In this document: positions 61,955 to 64,000 of the stretch, piece by piece
Layout of the letters: every line of letters starts with the position of its first letter
Numbering within the stretch: the first letter of the stretch is position 1
NCBI RefSeq assembly: GCF_013401555.1
Contig: NZ_CP058552.1
Span: forward strand, 372,001-436,000
Source of the DNA: Paenibacillus sp. E222
GTDB lineage: Bacteria > Bacillota > Bacilli > Paenibacillales > Paenibacillaceae
Direction: 5' to 3'
Length of the DNA stretch: 64,000 nt
The notes under the pieces: generated by a model
Seen by the model: the letters and a program-made list of their open reading frames with translations, nothing else
Databases searched by the model: none
Told to the model about the DNA's origin: nothing
Program-made: the position numbers and the translations under genes

Positions 61955-62012
61955 CAAAAAGACGATCAGCAGCCTGCAGTTCATGCAAGGTTACGGGTCG
62001 TCTTTTTATTTC
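61955..62012. terminator. Bidirectional terminator between the second ger operon and the ASRT-like gene
   Basis: AAAAAGACGA and TCGTCTTTTT form a 10-bp stem around a loop that contains a smaller CAGCCTGCAG-type hairpin. Confidence 0.85.
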
Positions 62013-62024
62013 ATAATTCACATG

Positions 62025-62435
62025 TTATCCCAGTGGAAACGCCATAACACTCATGAGTGCCAGTTCAGGCTGCGTTGTATCCAGACGACTGTACTGGACG
62101 ATAACAGGAACATTGCTGGAGACGGTAATAGCATAGGGTACTCCCGTAGGGATAAGTTGCTCACCCGATCTCAGCGACGCTGTCCGGATATGCTTTGTTC
62201 TCCGTGCAGGTACCTCGGCCAAGATATCTTCAAGCGGTTCTCTGTCTTCAAAGTAGATCGTTATTTGCAGCTCTGCATCCACTGTGCCTGTATTTAATAC
62301 ACAGATGCTCTCGTGACTCTCCAGCGAGCCCGAGCTGTCCGGTGGAATATAACCATCGGGGATCACCCAGTAGGTGTGACCTGTCACTTTGGGAGATGTT
62401 TTATGTGCTGAAGTGTTCGTCTGATCCTGTGCCAT
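62025..62435 (-). CDS. ASRT-like protein (sensory rhodopsin transducer family)
   Basis: 136 residues, no signal peptide. GHTYWVIPDGYIPPDSSG..ESHESICVLNTG and ITIYFEDREPLED, with VPARRTKHIRT, match the small all-beta tetrameric proteins typified by the Anabaena sensory rhodopsin transducer (Pfam ASRT family, from memory). Most bacterial members have no rhodopsin partner, and none is seen here. It may bind a sugar or a nucleotide-like ligand; function is unknown. The ATG follows AAAGGAGGAATT. Confidence 0.75.
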   Translation of the reverse strand: MAQDQTNTSAHKTSPKVTGHTYWVIPDGYIPPDSSGSLESHESICVLNTGTVDAELQITIYFEDREPLEDILAEVPARRTKHIRTASLRSGEQLIPTGVPYAITVSSNVPVIVQYSRLDTTQPELALMSVMAFPLG

Positions 62436-62485
62436 AACATAATTCCTCCTTTGCTAATGCAATAATTAGTTAAACGCACGGGAGT

Positions 62486-63403
62486 CTCGCGGGGCTGGCG
62501 CTCTGGCGGGCGGATCGGGCTGTGGGCCGCTGTTGGTTCGGGATTTCTTTTTCATTCCCCCTCAGCAGGGGAAATCCCGCTCCAAAGGCGGACGCTTCGC
62601 TCCCTCTGCTCCGATTCCGCCCTCCTTCGCTGCAACGCTCGCCATAGCTTTTTAAAGGCTTATTGCCTTCGCTATGCTCGCTGGGCAACTTAAAAAGCAA
62701 CCTTGCTCGTTACTTCGTTAACTCGCTGAATAAAAGCAAGGCTAACTCGCGGGGCTGGCGCTCTGGCGGGCGGATCGGGCTGTGGGCCGCTGTTGGTTCG
62801 GGATTTCTTTTTCATTCCCCCTCAGCAGGGGAAATCCCGCTCCAAAGGCGGACGCTTCGCTCCCTCTGCTCCGATTCCGCCCTCCTCCGCTGCAACGCTC
62901 GCCTTGGCTTTTTAAAGGCTTATTGCCTTCGCTATGCTCGCTGGGCAACTTAAAAAGCAACCTTGCTCGTTACTTCGTTAACTCGCTGAATAAAAGCAAG
63001 GCTAACTCGCGAGGCAGACGCTTCGGCGGGAGAATCGGGCGGTGGGCCGCTGTTGGCTCGGGATTTCTTCTCATTTCCCCCTCAGCAGGGGAAATCCCGC
63101 TCCAAAGGCGGACGCTTCGCTCCCTCTGCTCCGATTCCGCCCTCCTCCGCTGCAACGCTCGCCTTGGCTTTTAAAGGCTTATTGCCTTCGCTATGCTCGC
63201 TGGGCAACTTTGGGGGATGCTCGTTACTTCATTGACTCGCTGAATAAAAAGGCGGATCGAGGAGCAGACGCTTCGATGGGCGGATCAGGCGGTGGGCCGC
63301 TGTTGGCTCGGGATTTCCTTTTCTTTCCCCCTCAGCAGGGGAAACCCCGCTCCAAAGGCGGACGCTTCGCTCCCTCTGCTCCGATTCCGCCCTCCTTCGC
63401 CCC
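62486..63403. repeat. Tandem array of a roughly 260-bp unit carrying four hairpin elements
   Basis: Units begin near 62486, 62746, 63006 and about 63256 (period 260, 260, 250). Copies 1 and 2 are almost identical; 3 and 4 have drifted. Each unit holds a hairpin element (first copy 62508-62622: GGGCGGATCGG with CCGATTCCGCCC outside; CCGC/GCGG flanking TGTT and AAAG; CGGGATTTC with GAAATCCCG inside), then a GCTTTTTAA/TTAAAAAGC stem and a CCTTGCT/AGCAAGG stem. It abuts the stop codon of the esterase gene at 63404. Frames across it are by-products. Confidence 0.92.
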
Positions 63404-64000
63404 TCACCTCAAGTACATTTGCAGCGGCTGCAGTCGCAGCTCGCGGATGGCTTCCGCCACCTGCATGGCGAGGCGACGGGCACCGCGCTCCTGAAAATGC
63501 GTGTTATCCTCCATGCCTGCAGGAAAGGTCACGTACTCACCCGGCAGCACCCACATAAAATCCTCCTTGCTGCCTTCAATACCCGCTTGCTCGAACAGAA
63601 TGCGGCTTCGCTCAGCCAGATCGATCAGCGGCACCCCTTCCTCCTCCGCCAGCTCACGCACGGCGATGATATAATCGCCATGCGTGTCGGTTAATGTGCC
63701 TTCATCAGCGAAGTAGCGCCGGTGCACCGGCGTCACGAGCACCGGACAAGCCTTGGCTTCGCGGGCAGCATCGATATACTTTTTCAAATATTCCTTATAT
63801 GTTGTGAAAGGCTCCGTTCCCCGGTCAGGGTCCGGCTTCTCATCGTTGTGTCCAAATTGAATAAACAGAAAATCTTCCGGTTTAATCGTCTCCAGAATGG
63901 CATCCAATCTGCCTTCATTGATAAAGCTCCGGGAGCTGCGCCCAGACTGGGCATGATTATCTACAGCAACATCATGTTTGAACTGTGCGGGTAACAGCTG
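63404..64000 (-). CDS. SGNH hydrolase, rhamnogalacturonan acetylesterase type (5' end beyond the window)
   Basis: The C-terminal 198 residues are present; the frame is open to the right edge. AQSGRSSRSFINEGR and FIQFGHNDEKPD give SGNH blocks II and III (Gly, Asn-Asp), and DNTHFQERGA provides the Asp-x-x-His pair of block V. The catalytic serine of block I (GDS) lies outside. Family members remove acetyl groups from pectic rhamnogalacturonan or related sugars. The stop codon directly borders the 260-bp repeat array. Confidence 0.88.
   Translation of the reverse strand, partial: QLLPAQFKHDVAVDNHAQSGRSSRSFINEGRLDAILETIKPEDFLFIQFGHNDEKPDPDRGTEPFTTYKEYLKKYIDAAREAKACPVLVTPVHRRYFADEGTLTDTHGDYIIAVRELAEEEGVPLIDLAERSRILFEQAGIEGSKEDFMWVLPGEYVTFPAGMEDNTHFQERGARRLAMQVAEAIRELRLQPLQMYLR

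Noticed and set aside
62470..63558. Frames encoding near-identical Arg/Ser/Leu-rich proteins in the 260-bp array
   Set aside because: They follow the tandem DNA repeat on both strands, and the hairpin structure explains the sequence better than coding.

Overview
This window looks like chromosomal DNA of an endospore-forming Gram-positive of the order Bacillales, most probably Paenibacillus or a close relative. The grounds are moderate G+C, strong AGGAGG ribosome binding sites with GTG and TTG starts, two spore germinant-receptor operons, a FapR-type operator, guanine riboswitches, a T-box, and a conserved gene order. Read on the minus strand, MoxR, DUF58, transglutaminase, guaA, pbuG, purEKBCSQLFMNH matches the known yeaC-yeaD-yebA-guaA-pbuG-pur order of Bacillus subtilis, with insertions.

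Layout. Positions 1-12.7 kb hold the purine biosynthesis operon on the minus strand, transcribed purE to purH; purH runs off the left edge. Its control region (12.7-13.15 kb) has a promoter, a PurBox pair and a guanine riboswitch. Unusually, three operon gaps (purB-purC, purC-purS, purF-purM) hold large hairpin elements or tandem repeats. Positions 13.2-21 kb hold a universal stress protein, a DUF1294 membrane protein, an unreported-looking 45-residue peptide, topB, a secreted amidase, a fabH under a FapR site and an FMN reductase. Positions 21.2-26.2 kb hold a 16S-23S-5S rRNA operon (minus strand, no tRNA), preceded by two promoters. Positions 26.7-34 kb hold a small hypothetical gene, pbuG (PurR box plus guanine riboswitch), a small accessory block (lipoprotein, leucine-rich repeat protein, flagellin with a lectin-like insert) and guaA. 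A diverged guaA scrap lies inside the accessory block.

Positions 34.3-42.6 kb hold transglutaminase/DUF58/MoxR, a polysaccharide deacetylase, a DedA protein and a frameshifted MFS transporter. Positions 42.7-48.1 kb hold a five-gene germinant-receptor operon (A, C, small D-like, B, B) behind a sigma-G-like promoter. Positions 48.1-56.5 kb hold a peroxiredoxin, a three-gene ABC exporter, an LCP cell-wall ligase, a glutamate-1-semialdehyde aminomutase and a MocR regulator divergent from an EamA transporter. Positions 56.5-62 kb hold a T-box-controlled trpS, whose enzyme has a four-cysteine iron-sulfur-type motif, then a second germinant-receptor operon (B, A, C). Positions 62-64 kb hold an ASRT-like protein, a 260-bp tandem repeat array and a partial SGNH esterase.

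The most unusual signal is a family of dispersed imperfect palindromes of about 110-125 nt (8076-8200, 8403-8523, 9540-9657, 56932-57042, and four copies in the array at 62.5-63.4 kb). They keep short internal motifs (CGCCTTT on one arm, AACAGCG on the other), while the inner and outer stems differ in sequence from copy to copy but still pair. That is the signature of a conserved structured DNA or RNA element. All calls come from reading the sequence; no database search was possible.
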